Shown here: piece by piece, positions 42,249 through 51,734 of the stretch
How positions within the stretch are numbered: the first letter of the stretch is position 1
Layout of the letters: every line of letters starts with the position of its first letter
NCBI RefSeq assembly: GCF_003952025.1
Contig: NZ_QXGI01000010.1
Coordinates: forward strand, 1 to 64,000
Source: Bifidobacterium castoris
GTDB lineage: Bacteria > Actinomycetota > Actinomycetes > Actinomycetales > Bifidobacteriaceae
DNA: 64,000 nt
Direction: 5' to 3'
Made by a program: the position numbers and the translations under genes
Notes under the pieces: generated by a model
Told to the model about the DNA's origin: nothing
The model's database searches: none
Seen by the model: only the letters and a program-made list of their open reading frames with translations

Positions 42249-43865
42249 GTGCAGCATTTCTGGAAGCAATTCGCATGGACGCTCGTCGTATCGGCGCTCA
42301 CACTCGCGTTGTTCCTCGGCGTAGGGGCGTTGATGATGCCGTCCTGGCGCATCGAACCGCTCAGCGCGCATCTGACCGTCTCGACGGGCGACACCGCGAT
42401 CGCCGCACGCGACATCACGACGCCCCAGGAAGGCACCTACAAGGTCAAGGAGTCGAAGATCCGGCTCGCGATCAGCGGCGGGCAGACCGTCGACGCGATC
42501 GTGCGCGAGCCGATCGGCGCGCCGCAGGGACGCCCCGCCTGCTCCTTCGTGCACGGCGCCGGCACCGGCAACGCCTCGGAGGTCTACGCGGACATCGCGA
42601 GCGCAATGGCGTCGGCCGGCATCACGACGCTCGTGCAGGACAAACGCCTCGACAACTACACGTCGCTGTCGCGCGACTACATGTCGAACGCCGAGGATTA
42701 CCTCGCCGGCCTCGACGCGCTGCGCGACTGGCCGGGCGTGGACCGTACGAAGGCCGGCATCTACGCGGAATCCGAGGGGACCTGGATCGCGACGCTGATG
42801 GCGGACAGGGACAAGGACATCGCGTTCGCGATCCTGACCTCGGCGCCGGTGTTCTCGCCGCGCCAGCAGATGGCGATGGCGGCGACGCAGTATCTCAACA
42901 TCGTCGGCGCTCCGAGCGGCGTCATCAACATCATCCCCAAGCTCATCAGCCTCGATTTCTCCCCCTTCGGCCTCGCCTACGCCGACTTCGACGCGGCCGC
43001 CTACCGGCACAACCTGACGATGCCGTTGCTCGTCAACTACGGCACGCGCGACCCGTCGATGCCCTGCGAGCAGGGCGCGCAGAAGCTCATCCACGACGCC
43101 CATGACGTCGGCAACGAGAACGTGACGGTGCGTTACTATCCGACGAACCACCAGATGCGCACCGGCTCGTCGCTGTCCGTACCCGGACTGCAGCTCGAAC
43201 AGCACTACACGCACAACCTCGAGGACTGGGTGAACGCGGTCGCCGCCGGCGCGACGGCGGCCGACTGGACGACGCCGCCGATCGCCGGCGCGCAGCCGTT
43301 CCAGGAGTTCGCGGTCCCGGCCAACGTCAAGCCGGGATGCGTCCATTCGCTGCTCGAGGTGCTCATCGTCGACGCGCTCGTCGTCCTGCTGTGGCTCATC
43401 GTCGTCATCGGCTGCTGCGTCGCGTTCGCGCGCAGACGGCACTGCGACGCCGAATCGCCGGGACGCAAGGGGCGCACGCTCGTGCACCGGTACACGGTGC
43501 AGTCGAAGGCGCTCATCATCGGCAACATCGTCCTCACGCCGGCGCTCACCTGCGGCTTCCTCGCCTACTTCGTCTTCGTCGCGCGCGCCGCGCTCAGGCT
43601 CGAGGACCATGCGGCGGCGCTCGAAGCCGGATGGATCGCGCTGCGCATCGGATCGTTCATCGCGATCATGATGCTGTGCTGGTTGTGGGTCCGCCTCTAC
43701 TTCTTCTACGGCCCCGGCGAGCTCGACCCGCGGGGCGTCGACCGTGACGGCCCGCGCAAGGAGTACCGCATGGCGCGCGGCCACAGCTGGATCATCGGCA
43801 TGCTCTCCGCATGCGTGCTGCTGGCGCTGACGCTCGCCGACTTCTTCGGCATGATCGGCTCATGA
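42249..43865 (+). CDS. Membrane-anchored alpha/beta hydrolase
   Basis: A 538-residue protein. One N-terminal helix (about residues 8-30) leads to an extracytoplasmic alpha/beta-hydrolase domain (about 60-340). The oxyanion segment is SFVHGAGTGN and the nucleophile elbow is IYAESEGTW, where Ser sits in A-E-S-E-G rather than the usual G-x-S-x-G. A later acid and His are plausible in YGTRDPSMP and YPTNHQM. Four C-terminal helices follow at about 375-395, 420-445, 460-480 and 510-532. The start is GTG. It is 61 bases after the DUF4125 gene and may share its transcript. An esterase, lipase or peptidase role is inferred. Confidence 0.8.
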   Translation: MQHFWKQFAWTLVVSALTLALFLGVGALMMPSWRIEPLSAHLTVSTGDTAIAARDITTPQEGTYKVKESKIRLAISGGQTVDAIVREPIGAPQGRPACSFVHGAGTGNASEVYADIASAMASAGITTLVQDKRLDNYTSLSRDYMSNAEDYLAGLDALRDWPGVDRTKAGIYAESEGTWIATLMADRDKDIAFAILTSAPVFSPRQQMAMAATQYLNIVGAPSGVINIIPKLISLDFSPFGLAYADFDAAAYRHNLTMPLLVNYGTRDPSMPCEQGAQKLIHDAHDVGNENVTVRYYPTNHQMRTGSSLSVPGLQLEQHYTHNLEDWVNAVAAGATAADWTTPPIAGAQPFQEFAVPANVKPGCVHSLLEVLIVDALVVLLWLIVVIGCCVAFARRRHCDAESPGRKGRTLVHRYTVQSKALIIGNIVLTPALTCGFLAYFVFVARAALRLEDHAAALEAGWIALRIGSFIAIMMLCWLWVRLYFFYGPGELDPRGVDRDGPRKEYRMARGHSWIIGMLSACVLLALTLADFFGMIGS

Positions 43866-43911
43866 TGCCCCGTGGCGCCCCACCGGCGCCGCGCCACGGG
43901 GCATGGAAAAC

Positions 43912-43950
43912 GCAAAAGGGTTCCGGGATGAGCTCCCGGAACCCTTTTGC
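43912..43950. terminator. Bidirectional terminator between hydrolase gene and tRNA-Ser
   Basis: A perfect 17-bp stem (43912-43928 and 43934-43950) with AAAA/TTTT at its base. A second 14-bp hairpin (43865-43878 with 43891-43904) precedes it. Together they separate the hydrolase gene from the convergent tRNA. Confidence 0.82.
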
Positions 43951-43957
43951 AATCAGG

Positions 43958-44042
43958 CGGATAGGGCGAGATTCGAACTCGCGGACGCTTGCGCGTCAAC
44001 GGTTTTCAAGACCGTCTCCTTAGACCGCTCGGACACCTATCC
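43958..44042 (-). tRNA. tRNA-Ser (TGA)
   Basis: An 85-nucleotide class II cloverleaf. GGATAGG pairs with CCTATCC, discriminator G. The anticodon loop CTTGAAA is closed by ACGGT/ACCGT, giving anticodon TGA. The long variable arm GACGCGCAAGCGTC and T-arm GTTCGAATC are present. CCA is not encoded. Seryl-tRNA synthetase is the next gene upstream on the same strand. Confidence 0.96.
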
Positions 44043-44066
44043 AATGCGCATGGCGCACGGACGACC

Positions 44067-44072
44067 AGTATA
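44067..44072 (-). promoter_or_regulatory. Probable -10 element of tRNA-Ser(TGA)
   Basis: On the minus strand the hexamer is TATACT, 25 bases before the tRNA 5' end. No clear -35 is seen. Confidence 0.5.
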
Positions 44073-44128
44073 GCATGCGTCACACCCGACGCCGTCCGCC
44101 GTCCATACGCCACGTCACGGACGTGCGG

Positions 44129-45412
44129 TCACGCCTCCCACGCCGTCGGCTCGATGACCTCCTTGCCGCCCATGTAGGGACGCATCGCCTTCGGCACGAC
44201 GATCGAGCCGTCCTTGAGCTGGTGGTTCTCCATGATCGCGACGAGCCAGCGCGTCGTCGCGAGCGTGCCGTTGAGCGTGGCGACCGGCTCGGTGCCGTTC
44301 TCGACGCGTTCGCGGATGTTGAGACGGCGCGCCTGGTACTGCGTGCAGTTCGACGTCGACGTGAGCTCGCGGTAGCGTCCCTGCGTCGGCACCCACGCCT
44401 CGCAGTCGAACTTGCGCGCGGCCGACGAGCCGAGGTCGCCGGTGGCCGTGTCGATGACGCGGTACGGCACCTCGACCTTGCCGAGCATCTCCTCCTCCAT
44501 CGCGAGCAGCTGCCTGTGCTGCTCGTAGGAGTCCTCGGGCTTGCAATAGACGAACATCTCGACCTTGTCGAACTGGTGGACGCGGATGATGCCGGAGGTG
44601 TCCTTGCCGGCGGCGCCCGCCTCGCGGCGGTAGCACGAGCTCCAGCCGCAGTAGCGCAGCGGGCCGTGGCTCAGGTCGAGGATCTCGTCCTCGTGCATGC
44701 CCGCGAGCGCGACCTCGGAGGTGCCGACGAGGTAGTCCTCGTCGGGTTCGCGCAGACGGTAGATCTCGTCGGCGTGCGAGTTGAGGAAGCCGGTGCCGCG
44801 CATCACTTCGGGACGCACGAGCGTCGGCGTGATCGCGAGCACGAAGTCGTGCTCCTGCGCCTGGTCGACGGCCATCGTCAGCATCGCGATCTGCATGCGC
44901 GCGATGTCGCCGCGCAGGAAGTAGAAGCGCGATCCGGAGACCTTGACGCCGCGCTTCATGTCGATGCCGGCGACGCCCTCGCCGAGCGCGAGGTGGTCCT
45001 TCGGCTCGAAGCCCTCCGCCGCGAAGTCGCGGATCCGGCCGACCTTCTTGACGACGACGTAGTCGTCCTCGCCGCCTTCCGGCGCCTCCGGCTCGACGAT
45101 GTTCGACAGCTGCCACATCGCCGTGGTGTACTGTTCGTTCGCCGTGTCCGCGTCCGCCTTGTACGCGGAGACCTGCTCGGAGAGCTCCTTCGTCTGCGCG
45201 ATGAGCGCGGCCTTCTCGTCGGCGGCCGCCTTCGCGACCTGCTTGCCGATCTCCTTCTGCCTGGCGCGCGCCTCCTCGTACTTCTTGAGCGAGGTGCGGC
45301 GCACCTCGTCGCTTCTGAGGACCTCGTCGACGAGTTCGACCGACTCGCCGCGCTTGCGCTGGGATTCCTTGACGACTTCAGGGTGTTCACGGATGAATTG
45401 AATATCGAGCAT
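44129..45412 (-). CDS. serS: Seryl-tRNA synthetase
   Basis: Charges serine onto tRNA-Ser isoacceptors, two of which lie in this window. It is a class II synthetase of 427 residues. The N-terminal coiled-coil arm spans about residues 25-110 (LKKYEEARARQKEIGKQVAKAA). Motif 2 lies around SSCYRREAGAAGKDTSGIIRVHQF, and motif 3 reads GTLATTRWLVAIMENHQ. The start MLDIQFIREHPEVV is typical. The tRNA-Ser(TGA) gene is 86 bases downstream on the same strand with its own -10 element, so the synthetase and one of its substrates are neighbours. Confidence 0.97.
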   Translation of the reverse strand: MLDIQFIREHPEVVKESQRKRGESVELVDEVLRSDEVRRTSLKKYEEARARQKEIGKQVAKAAADEKAALIAQTKELSEQVSAYKADADTANEQYTTAMWQLSNIVEPEAPEGGEDDYVVVKKVGRIRDFAAEGFEPKDHLALGEGVAGIDMKRGVKVSGSRFYFLRGDIARMQIAMLTMAVDQAQEHDFVLAITPTLVRPEVMRGTGFLNSHADEIYRLREPDEDYLVGTSEVALAGMHEDEILDLSHGPLRYCGWSSCYRREAGAAGKDTSGIIRVHQFDKVEMFVYCKPEDSYEQHRQLLAMEEEMLGKVEVPYRVIDTATGDLGSSAARKFDCEAWVPTQGRYRELTSTSNCTQYQARRLNIRERVENGTEPVATLNGTLATTRWLVAIMENHQLKDGSIVVPKAMRPYMGGKEVIEPTAWEA

Positions 45413-45593
45413 GGCTTAAGCGTAATGCGCGAAGCCGACAGCTGACCGTTGTTTTCCCGCCATTTCCGCGACGCATACGATCCCCGCGCCGCCGCCGCGC
45501 ACATCGCTTGCTAATATGGGAGACCGGTAGCTGGCGCGGACGCCGCCATGGGTGCGGCGCCGGCGGGCGGGCGAAGAGAAGCGAGGGCGAGCC

Positions 45594-46736
45594 ATGAACC
45601 AACAGACACTGATCATTCTCGCGGTGATGATCGCGCTCATTGCGCTCATCATCGCGATCATCGCCGCCATCCGCATCACGATGCACCGCCGGCGTGTGCA
45701 GCGTCTCGAGCAGCGCCGCGACGATCAGGTCCATTACGCGTTCATCATCAACCCGTCCAAGCCGACCGCCGCGACGACGCGCGCGCGCATCGAGCAGTAC
45801 TGCGCGCGCAAAGGGCTGACCGAAATCATGTTCATCGACACGCAGCTCGACAAGGACGGCCGCGTCTGCACGATGGAGGCGCTCGAGCGCGGCGCCGACG
45901 TCGTCATCGCCGTCGGCGGCGACGGCACGGTGCGCACGGTCGCCTCCGCGCTCGGCGGCACCGGCCACGCGATGGGCATCATCCCGATCGGCACCGGCAA
46001 TCTGTTCGCGCGCAACATGGGCATCCCGATCGACGACGTCGAGGCCGCGCTGACGATCGCGGTCTCCCACGGCTCGCACCGCGTCGACGTCGGCCGCCTG
46101 CGGATCCTCGACGACCCGGGCGAGGACCATGCGCACGCGTTCCTGATCATCGCCGGCGTCGGCTTCGACGCCGTGATGATCGACGACACCGACCCCAAGC
46201 TCAAGAAGAACATCAGCTGGCTCGCCTACTTCATCTCCGGCGCGAAGCATCTGTTCGCGCCGAAGTACCATGCTTCAATCACGATCGAGGGCGCCGACGG
46301 CAACGCATACACGCAGCAGGATACCGAGTTCCGCACGTTCATGGCCGGCAACTGCGGCCAGATCCCGGTGTTCTCGCTGATGCCGGACGCATCGTTCAAC
46401 GACGGGCTGCTCGATTTCGAGATGATCGACACCAACGGCGGCCTGATCGGCTGGGCGAACCTCTTCGGCGACGTCGTGCACCAGACGATCACCGGCAAGG
46501 CCTCGCAGAGCCCGTTGTCGACGCATTCGCACATCGACCAGATGCAGGGCGTGCAGGCCGAGGTCATGCTCGACAAGCCGGTGCCGGCGCAGGTCGACGG
46601 CGACATGCTGCCCGAGACGCGGCACATCCTGTTCTCCGTCGACCGTGAGGCGCTCCTCGTGCGGGTGCCGCTCGACGACGGCATCAGCGCGACGACGCAG
46701 ATCGCGCCAATCAAAGCGCCGCTCGCCAAGGACTGA
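45594..46736 (+). CDS. Diacylglycerol/lipid kinase family protein
   Basis: A 380-residue lipid kinase-like protein. One membrane helix (about residues 5-28) is followed by the DAGK catalytic domain. FIINPSKP, the nucleotide motif VIAVGGDGTVRTVAS and IIPIGTGNLFARNMGI are the family hallmarks. The C-terminal beta-sandwich follows with AGVGFDAVMIDDTDP and QVDGDMLP. Such enzymes phosphorylate diacylglycerol or related lipids in membrane recycling. GCGAGGGCG precedes ATG 45594. TAATAT at about 45514 is a possible -10. It precedes pgm on the same strand, but a hairpin stands between them. Confidence 0.9.
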   Translation: MNQQTLIILAVMIALIALIIAIIAAIRITMHRRRVQRLEQRRDDQVHYAFIINPSKPTAATTRARIEQYCARKGLTEIMFIDTQLDKDGRVCTMEALERGADVVIAVGGDGTVRTVASALGGTGHAMGIIPIGTGNLFARNMGIPIDDVEAALTIAVSHGSHRVDVGRLRILDDPGEDHAHAFLIIAGVGFDAVMIDDTDPKLKKNISWLAYFISGAKHLFAPKYHASITIEGADGNAYTQQDTEFRTFMAGNCGQIPVFSLMPDASFNDGLLDFEMIDTNGGLIGWANLFGDVVHQTITGKASQSPLSTHSHIDQMQGVQAEVMLDKPVPAQVDGDMLPETRHILFSVDREALLVRVPLDDGISATTQIAPIKAPLAKD

Positions 46737-46754
46737 GCGCATACTGCCGGACTC

Positions 46755-46805
46755 GCGCCGCACGCCCCGGCCCTTGCGCGACGGAACGGACGGGGCGTGC
46801 GGCGC
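46755..46805 (+). terminator. Hairpin after the lipid kinase gene
   Basis: A perfect 14-bp stem (46755-46768 and 46792-46805) with a 23-base loop that can fold further, 19 bases after the stop codon. No T-run. The rest of the 265-base gap to pgm shows no other feature apart from a short GAAGGAAG site before pgm. Confidence 0.65.
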
Positions 46806-47001
46806 ATCGACTGCGAACGATGGACATCCGATGCGCCGCGCATCCCTCCCCGCCCCTCTTTTCCGCGCATGACGTCGACGACGCCGCTTTTGCAATCGAT
46901 GTCATCTCTGCGCCACCAGCTAAACTGGAACCGCGTCTGCACGGCGGCCACGCCCTGCAGCATGGAGCAGTAACTGTTGTCCCCATCAGAATGAAGGAAG
47001 T

Positions 47002-48678
47002 ATGGTTGCACCTAACGCGGGCATGCCCGCCACTGAAGCAGATCTGATCAACGTCGACGAGGTCATCGGCAAGTACTATGACGTCGTCCCCGATCCGTCG
47101 GTCCCCGAGGAGCGCGTCATCTTCGGCACCTCCGGCCACCGCGGCTCCTCGCTGAAGACCTCGTTCAACGAGGCGCACATCGTCGCGATCACGCAGGCGA
47201 TCGCCGAGTACCGCAAGGCCGCCGGCGTCACCGGTCCGCTCTACATCGGCCGCGACACGCACGCGCTGAGCCTGCCGGCCTGGAAGACCGCGATCGAGGT
47301 GCTCGTCGCGAACGACGTGCGCGTGCGCATCGACTCGCGCGACGACTTCACGCCGACCCCGGTCGTCTCCCAGGCGATCCTGACGCACAACCGCGCGGCA
47401 GACGGCACGCAGCGCTTCGAGGGCGCCGACCTCGCCGACGGCATCGTCGTGACGCCGTCGCACAACCCGCCGACCGACGGCGGCTTCAAGTACGATCCGG
47501 TCACCGGCGGCCCGGCGCCGTCCGACGTGACGAACGCGATCGCAAACCGCGCGAACGAGCTGCTCGGCGACTTCAGGAACGTCAAGCGCGTGCCCTTCGA
47601 GCAGGCGATCAAGTCGGACCTCGTCGAACGCTTCGACTTCCGCGAGCACTACGTCGACGACCTCAAGAACGTCATCGACTTCGACGTCATCCGCAACTCC
47701 GGCGTGCGCCTCGGCATCGACCCGCTCGGCGGCGCCTCGGTCAACTACTGGCCGCTCATCAACGAGAAGTACGGCCTCGACATCGGCGTCATCCGCCCCG
47801 ACGTCGACCCGACGTGGCGCTTCATGACGATCGACCACGACGGCAAGATCCGCATGGACCCGTCGTCGCAGTACGCGATGAAGGGCCTCGTCGACGAGCT
47901 CAACGCCGGCGCCTGGGACAAGTACGACCTCGTCGGCGGCACCGATCCGGATGCCGACCGCCACGGCATCGTCTGCCCGAACTGGGGCGTCATGAACCCG
48001 AACCACTACCTCGCCGTGTGCGTCGAGTACCTGTTCGGCGGCAACCGTCCCGACTGGCCGGCGGGCACCGGCGTCGGCAAGACGCTCGTCTCCTCGTCGC
48101 TCATCGACCGCGTCGCCGCGTCGATCGACGCGCGCGTCGTCGAGGTCCCGGTCGGCTTCAAGTGGTTCGTCGATCCGTTGTTCACCGGCGAGATCGCGTT
48201 CGGCGGCGAGGAGAGCTCCGGCATGAGCTTCCTGCGCTTCAACGGCCGCGTCTGGACGACCGACAAGGACGGCCTGATCCCCGACCTGCTCGCGGCCGAG
48301 ATCACCGGCAAGACCGGCAAGAACCCGGCGCAGCTCCATCAGGAGCAGGTCGAGCGCTTCGGCGAAAGCTGGTACAGCCGCATCGACACGCCGACGACGC
48401 TCGAGCAGAAGCAGAAGTTCGCCAAGCTCGACGCGAAGGACGTCACGGCCACGACGCTCGGCGGCGAGGACATCACCGCGATCCTGACGAAGGCCCCGGG
48501 CAACGACGCGCCGATCGGCGGCATCAAGGTCGTCACCGAGGACAACTGGTTCGCGGCGCGCCCCTCCGGCACCGAGAACATCTACAAGGTGTACGCGGAG
48601 TCCTTCGTCTCCCCCGAGACGCTCGACGCCGTCCTCGACGAGGCCACGCAGGTCGTCGACAAGGCGCTCGGCGAGTGA
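47002..48678 (+). CDS. pgm: Phosphoglucomutase (alpha-D-glucose phosphate-specific)
   Basis: Interconverts glucose 1-phosphate and glucose 6-phosphate, linking glycogen and sugar-nucleotide metabolism to the bifid shunt. The 558-residue length fits. The early [10 protein letters not shown] substrate loop, the phosphoserine motif [13 protein letters not shown], the metal loop [11 protein letters not shown] and the sugar-binding loop [10 protein letters not shown] are intact. The phosphate-binding loop [15 protein letters not shown] is near the C-terminus. GAAGGAAGT precedes the ATG. A 60-bp perfect palindrome separates it from convergent rpiA. Confidence 0.97.
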   Translation: MVAPNAGMPATEADLINVDEVIGKYYDVVPDPSVPEERVIFGTSGHRGSSLKTSFNEAHIVAITQAIAEYRKAAGVTGPLYIGRDTHALSLPAWKTAIEVLVANDVRVRIDSRDDFTPTPVVSQAILTHNRAADGTQRFEGADLADGIVVTPSHNPPTDGGFKYDPVTGGPAPSDVTNAIANRANELLGDFRNVKRVPFEQAIKSDLVERFDFREHYVDDLKNVIDFDVIRNSGVRLGIDPLGGASVNYWPLINEKYGLDIGVIRPDVDPTWRFMTIDHDGKIRMDPSSQYAMKGLVDELNAGAWDKYDLVGGTDPDADRHGIVCPNWGVMNPNHYLAVCVEYLFGGNRPDWPAGTGVGKTLVSSSLIDRVAASIDARVVEVPVGFKWFVDPLFTGEIAFGGEESSGMSFLRFNGRVWTTDKDGLIPDLLAAEITGKTGKNPAQLHQEQVERFGESWYSRIDTPTTLEQKQKFAKLDAKDVTATTLGGEDITAILTKAPGNDAPIGGIKVVTEDNWFAARPSGTENIYKVYAESFVSPETLDAVLDEATQVVDKALGE

Positions 48679-48716
48679 GCGCCGCGCGGGCGCCGACGGA
48701 CGCCCGCGCTCATCGG

Positions 48717-48776
48717 CTGACGCATAGGGAGGCCCCCGCAACCCGGCCGGGTTGCGGGGGCCTCCCTATGCGTCAG
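48717..48776. terminator. 60-bp perfect palindrome between pgm and rpiA
   Basis: The 60 bases are fully self-complementary about the centre between 48746 and 48747 (AACCCGG/CCGGGTT), giving a potential stem of about 28 bp with a 4-base loop. It lies between convergent genes and has no T-run. Probably a bidirectional terminator. Confidence 0.78.
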
Positions 48777-48798
48777 ACCGACGCCGCGACGGGGGCGC

Positions 48799-49500
48799 TC
48801 ACGCCTTGTTCGGGTTGACGAGCGTGCGCGGGCCGTTCGGGTCACCGACGATGACCTCGTTGACCATGTCGAGGAACAGGCCGTCCTCGACGACGCCGAC
48901 CATGTTGATGAGGTCCTCGTGCAGAGCCGCCGGGTCTTCGATGCGCTCGAGGTGCAGGTCGACGACGTAGTTGTTCTCATCGGTGCGCACCGGCTTGCCG
49001 TCGGCGTCGAGACGCAGCGTCGGCTTGTAGCCGCGCTCCTTCATGCGCTCGATGACGTGCATCGCGCCGAAGGGGATGACCTCGACCGGCAGCGGGAACT
49101 GGCCGATGACGTCGACGAGCTTCGAGGCATCGACGATCCAGACGATGCGGTCCGAGTTGATCGCGACGATCTTCTCCCACAGCAGCGCCGCGCCGCCGCC
49201 CTTGATGCCGTTGAAGTCCTTGTCCACCTCGTCGGCGCCGTCGATGCACAGGTCGATGTGGTCGACCTCGTCGATGTTGACGATCTTGATGCCGTAGCCT
49301 TCCGCTTGCTCCTGCGTGCGGCGAGACGTCGTCACGCCGGTGAACTCAAGGCCCTCCTCCTGCTTGCGGCGGCCGAGTTCGTCGACGAGGAAGCGGACCG
49401 TGGAACCGGTGCCGAGTCCGACGATCATGCCGCTCTTGACGAGCTTCGCCGCCTCGATGCCGGCTTCCTTCTTCATTGCATCCTGCTGTGCCTTATCCAT
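48799..49500 (-). CDS. rpiA: Ribose-5-phosphate isomerase A
   Basis: Interconverts ribose 5-phosphate and ribulose 5-phosphate in the pentose phosphate part of the bifid shunt. The 233-residue protein carries IVGLGTGSTVRFLVDELG, IDGADEVDKDFNGIKGGGAAL (the catalytic Asp and Lys region) and a FPLPVEVIPFG loop, all RpiA-specific. AAAAGGAG precedes the ATG at a good distance. It follows the RNase HI gene on the same strand with a 77-base gap, so they may share a transcript. It converges on pgm. Confidence 0.97.
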   Translation of the reverse strand: MDKAQQDAMKKEAGIEAAKLVKSGMIVGLGTGSTVRFLVDELGRRKQEEGLEFTGVTTSRRTQEQAEGYGIKIVNIDEVDHIDLCIDGADEVDKDFNGIKGGGAALLWEKIVAINSDRIVWIVDASKLVDVIGQFPLPVEVIPFGAMHVIERMKERGYKPTLRLDADGKPVRTDENNYVVDLHLERIEDPAALHEDLINMVGVVEDGLFLDMVNEVIVGDPNGPRTLVNPNKA

Positions 49501-49577
49501 GGCGCTCCTTTTGTTTCGTCCATCCGGGAATCGCGTCCCGGCTGCCTTCCAAGTGTAGTGGAATCGAACGAACACCG

Positions 49578-50693
49578 TCATCGCGGACGGTGGACGAGGA
49601 ACGGCGCGCCATCGAGCGTGATCGTGCCGTCGCCGTCAACGGTTCCCTCGACCTCGATGTAGCCGCGTATCGCGCGCGGGCGGCCGTCGTATTGGGGGCT
49701 CGACGATGGCGGCGGCGTGAACGTGACCGTCCCGTGCACATGCAGTCCGCTGTGCCGCAGCAGCGGCTCGTCCGACGTCGTGTACGCCCCGCTTTCCGGG
49801 GACGACGACGTGGGCCGGGCGGACGGTGCAGACTGTGCGGGCGGCGCGGGCTGGACGCGCTGGTCGGCGTCGTGCGTCGTCGATTCCTCGGTCGGTGCAA
49901 CGTCGTCATGCACGTCAGGCGCATCGCATGCGCCGTCGGCGTCATGCGCGGCGTGCCGGGCGTCGGCGTCGCGGGCGGCCGCCGGCGACGTATCGACGTC
50001 CGCCTTGCGCACGGCGCTCTCATCGGCGTCGACGATGCCGTCGGCATCCACGGCCTTCGGACCATCCGGATCCCCTTCGCCGCCGATGCAGCGCGCGCGC
50101 CGGTAGTCGGTCTGGGAGAGTTCGCCGTCGAGCAGCATCCGCGCGTCGAGCGGCATGTCGAGGCCGCGCGCGTACGACGACGCGAGCAGCGACTGCCATC
50201 CCTCCTTCGGCAGGTAGCCGTCGCGCACCGATGCACGGCAGTCGCCGGCGTAGGTGCGCGCGAGCTCGTCGACCTTCTCGTTGCCGGCGTTGCCGGCGTG
50301 TCCCTTGACCCAGACAAAGCGGACGGGTCCCTCACGGCGCCGGATCTCGTCGTCGATCGCGCGGATGAGCTCCGCGTTCTTCACCGGCTCCTTCTTCGAG
50401 TTCCGCCAGCCGTTCTTCTTCCAGCCGTGCACCCATTTCGTCGAGCAGTTGATCGCGTACTGCGAATCGGTTTCGATGACGAGCTCCTCGTCGCCGCGGT
50501 GCGTGCGCAGCGCCTCGAGCACGGCGCACAGCTCGCCGATCTGGTTCGTGCCGTTCGTCGCGCCGCCGGCGTCGCAGTCGCCGGTGTGGTCATGGCCGCG
50601 CGTCTCATGCGTCGGATGGTCCGCCCACGCCCAGCCCATCGGGCCGTTGGGGTTGCCGAGCGCGGAGCCGTCTGTGGAAACTGTGATCGTCAT
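49578..50693 (-). CDS. rnhA: Ribonuclease HI with insertion and long C-terminal extension
   Basis: Cuts the RNA strand of RNA-DNA hybrids. Catalytic acids are visible: Asp8 in STDGS, Glu54 in QIGELCAV, Asp76 in IETDSQYA and the last Asp in GNEKVDELA. The basic handle region WVHGWKKNGWRNSKK is present. Two features are odd. About 20 residues rich in His, Asp and Gly are inserted between the first strands (DHPTHETRGHDHTGDCDAGG). About 220 residues also follow the roughly 150-residue core: a helical part, an Ala/Asp-rich linker, and a small beta domain at the C-terminus (HVHGTVTFTPPP, EVEGTVDGDGTITLDG). Total 371 residues. The extension is unassigned. Confidence 0.9.
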   Translation of the reverse strand: MTITVSTDGSALGNPNGPMGWAWADHPTHETRGHDHTGDCDAGGATNGTNQIGELCAVLEALRTHRGDEELVIETDSQYAINCSTKWVHGWKKNGWRNSKKEPVKNAELIRAIDDEIRRREGPVRFVWVKGHAGNAGNEKVDELARTYAGDCRASVRDGYLPKEGWQSLLASSYARGLDMPLDARMLLDGELSQTDYRRARCIGGEGDPDGPKAVDADGIVDADESAVRKADVDTSPAAARDADARHAAHDADGACDAPDVHDDVAPTEESTTHDADQRVQPAPPAQSAPSARPTSSSPESGAYTTSDEPLLRHSGLHVHGTVTFTPPPSSSPQYDGRPRAIRGYIEVEGTVDGDGTITLDGAPFLVHRPR

Positions 50694-50732
50694 GGCTTCC
50701 AATGTACGCGCAAGCGCGGCCCGGCGCCATAT

Positions 50733-50784
50733 GAAAAAGCGGTCCCGCGGCACGCACGAGAACCGTGCATGGCCGCGGGACCGC
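50733..50784 (-). terminator. Terminator of the bS22 gene
   Basis: A 12-bp stem GCGGTCCCGCGG (50739-50750) with 50773-50784 encloses a GCACG/CGTGC inner hairpin. On the minus strand a TTTTT run follows. It lies 28 bases after the bS22 stop. Confidence 0.85.
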
Positions 50785-50811
50785 GTTTTGACGCTCTATC
50801 GCGTGATAAGA

Positions 50812-50901
50812 CTACTTGCGCTGGTGGCGAGTCTTACGCAGCAGTTTGCGGTGCTTCTTCTTGCTCATCCGCTTGCGGCGCTTCTTGATGACCGAGCCCA
50901 T
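50812..50901 (-). CDS. Small ribosomal protein bS22 (AURKAIP1/COX24 domain)
   Basis: A 29-residue, extremely basic peptide: [20 protein letters not shown], then LRKTRHQRK. It matches the actinobacterial small-subunit protein bS22, seen in mycobacterial ribosomes near the decoding centre. GGAGG stands 7 bases before the ATG, and a good terminator follows. It is far shorter than most gene callers accept. Neighbours on the same strand are a single-helix protein gene upstream and RNase HI downstream, each with separate signals. Confidence 0.93.
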   Translation of the reverse strand: MGSVIKKRRKRMSKKKHRKLLRKTRHQRK

Positions 50902-50989
50902 CGTCAGCCTCCGTTCCTTACTTGAAAGTTTGCAACTTGCCTAACGTTACACCGTTCAGCCGACTTTCGCGAGTCGGCGTGCGCAGCGC

Positions 50990-51622
50990 TCACAGCGGGA
51001 ACAGCTTGAACACGGTCTCGACGGAGGACTTCGGCCCGCTGAGGCGCACGCACACGGTGTCGTTGCGCCACACGGCGGTCGCCTGCGCGTCGTCGCCCCC
51101 GCTCGCGTTCACGACGTAGGCGCCGGCGTTAGCGCCGTTGACCTTGACGTTGCCGGCGGCGATCTCGTCGCCTTCGAGCAGCTTGGTGAGCGCGTTGTAC
51201 TGCGTGACCGCCTCCTGTTCGCTCGCCCACTGTCCGACGACGACCTGCACGTCCTTGGCCTCGTCGCCGGTCGAATACGTGAGCCGGTACTCCTCGAGCG
51301 GCGACGAGGAGTCCCATTCGTCGGTGGCCTGCGCGTCGGTGCGCGCGAAGTCCGAGACATGCTCGGGCATCGCCTTGAGCAGTTCCGACGCGTTCGCCGG
51401 CAGCGCCTTCGCGTCGATCGTCGGTTTCGCCGAGGCGACCGCCGTCGGCACGTCCATCGGCTCCGGCACATGGCGCACCGCCCATCCCGGCCATGCGAAG
51501 GCGCTGAGGATCGCGAGCATGACGACGGCGGCGACCGAGAACACGACGATGCGCGCCTTGCGCGCCGTCGACGAGGTCTGCGTCTGCTGCTGCTTGCCGG
51601 AATTGACTGCCATGTGGCCCAT
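50990..51622 (-). CDS. Single-helix membrane protein, unknown function
   Basis: A 210-residue protein with a short Gln/Thr-rich cytoplasmic start, one membrane helix (about residues 24-46, IVVFSVAAVVMLAILSAFAW) and an extracytoplasmic domain of about 160 residues. The domain has mixed alpha/beta character (EEYRLTYSTGDEAKDVQVVVG, NGANAGAYVVN). It is not assigned to a known family. AAGGA precedes ATG 51622 by about 10 bases; a second ATG three codons later is possible. It is followed on the same strand by the bS22 gene after 88 bases. Confidence 0.78.
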   Translation of the reverse strand: MGHMAVNSGKQQQTQTSSTARKARIVVFSVAAVVMLAILSAFAWPGWAVRHVPEPMDVPTAVASAKPTIDAKALPANASELLKAMPEHVSDFARTDAQATDEWDSSSPLEEYRLTYSTGDEAKDVQVVVGQWASEQEAVTQYNALTKLLEGDEIAAGNVKVNGANAGAYVVNASGGDDAQATAVWRNDTVCVRLSGPKSSVETVFKLFPL

Positions 51623-51734
51623 CTTGGCACATCCTTCTGACCGTGTCCGCCACGCGCGCAGCCGTCGGCCGCCGCGGCCGGTCGCATCGAACGCGACCGT
51701 CATGCCCTGCCGCATGGCTCCGATGCCCGCGGAC

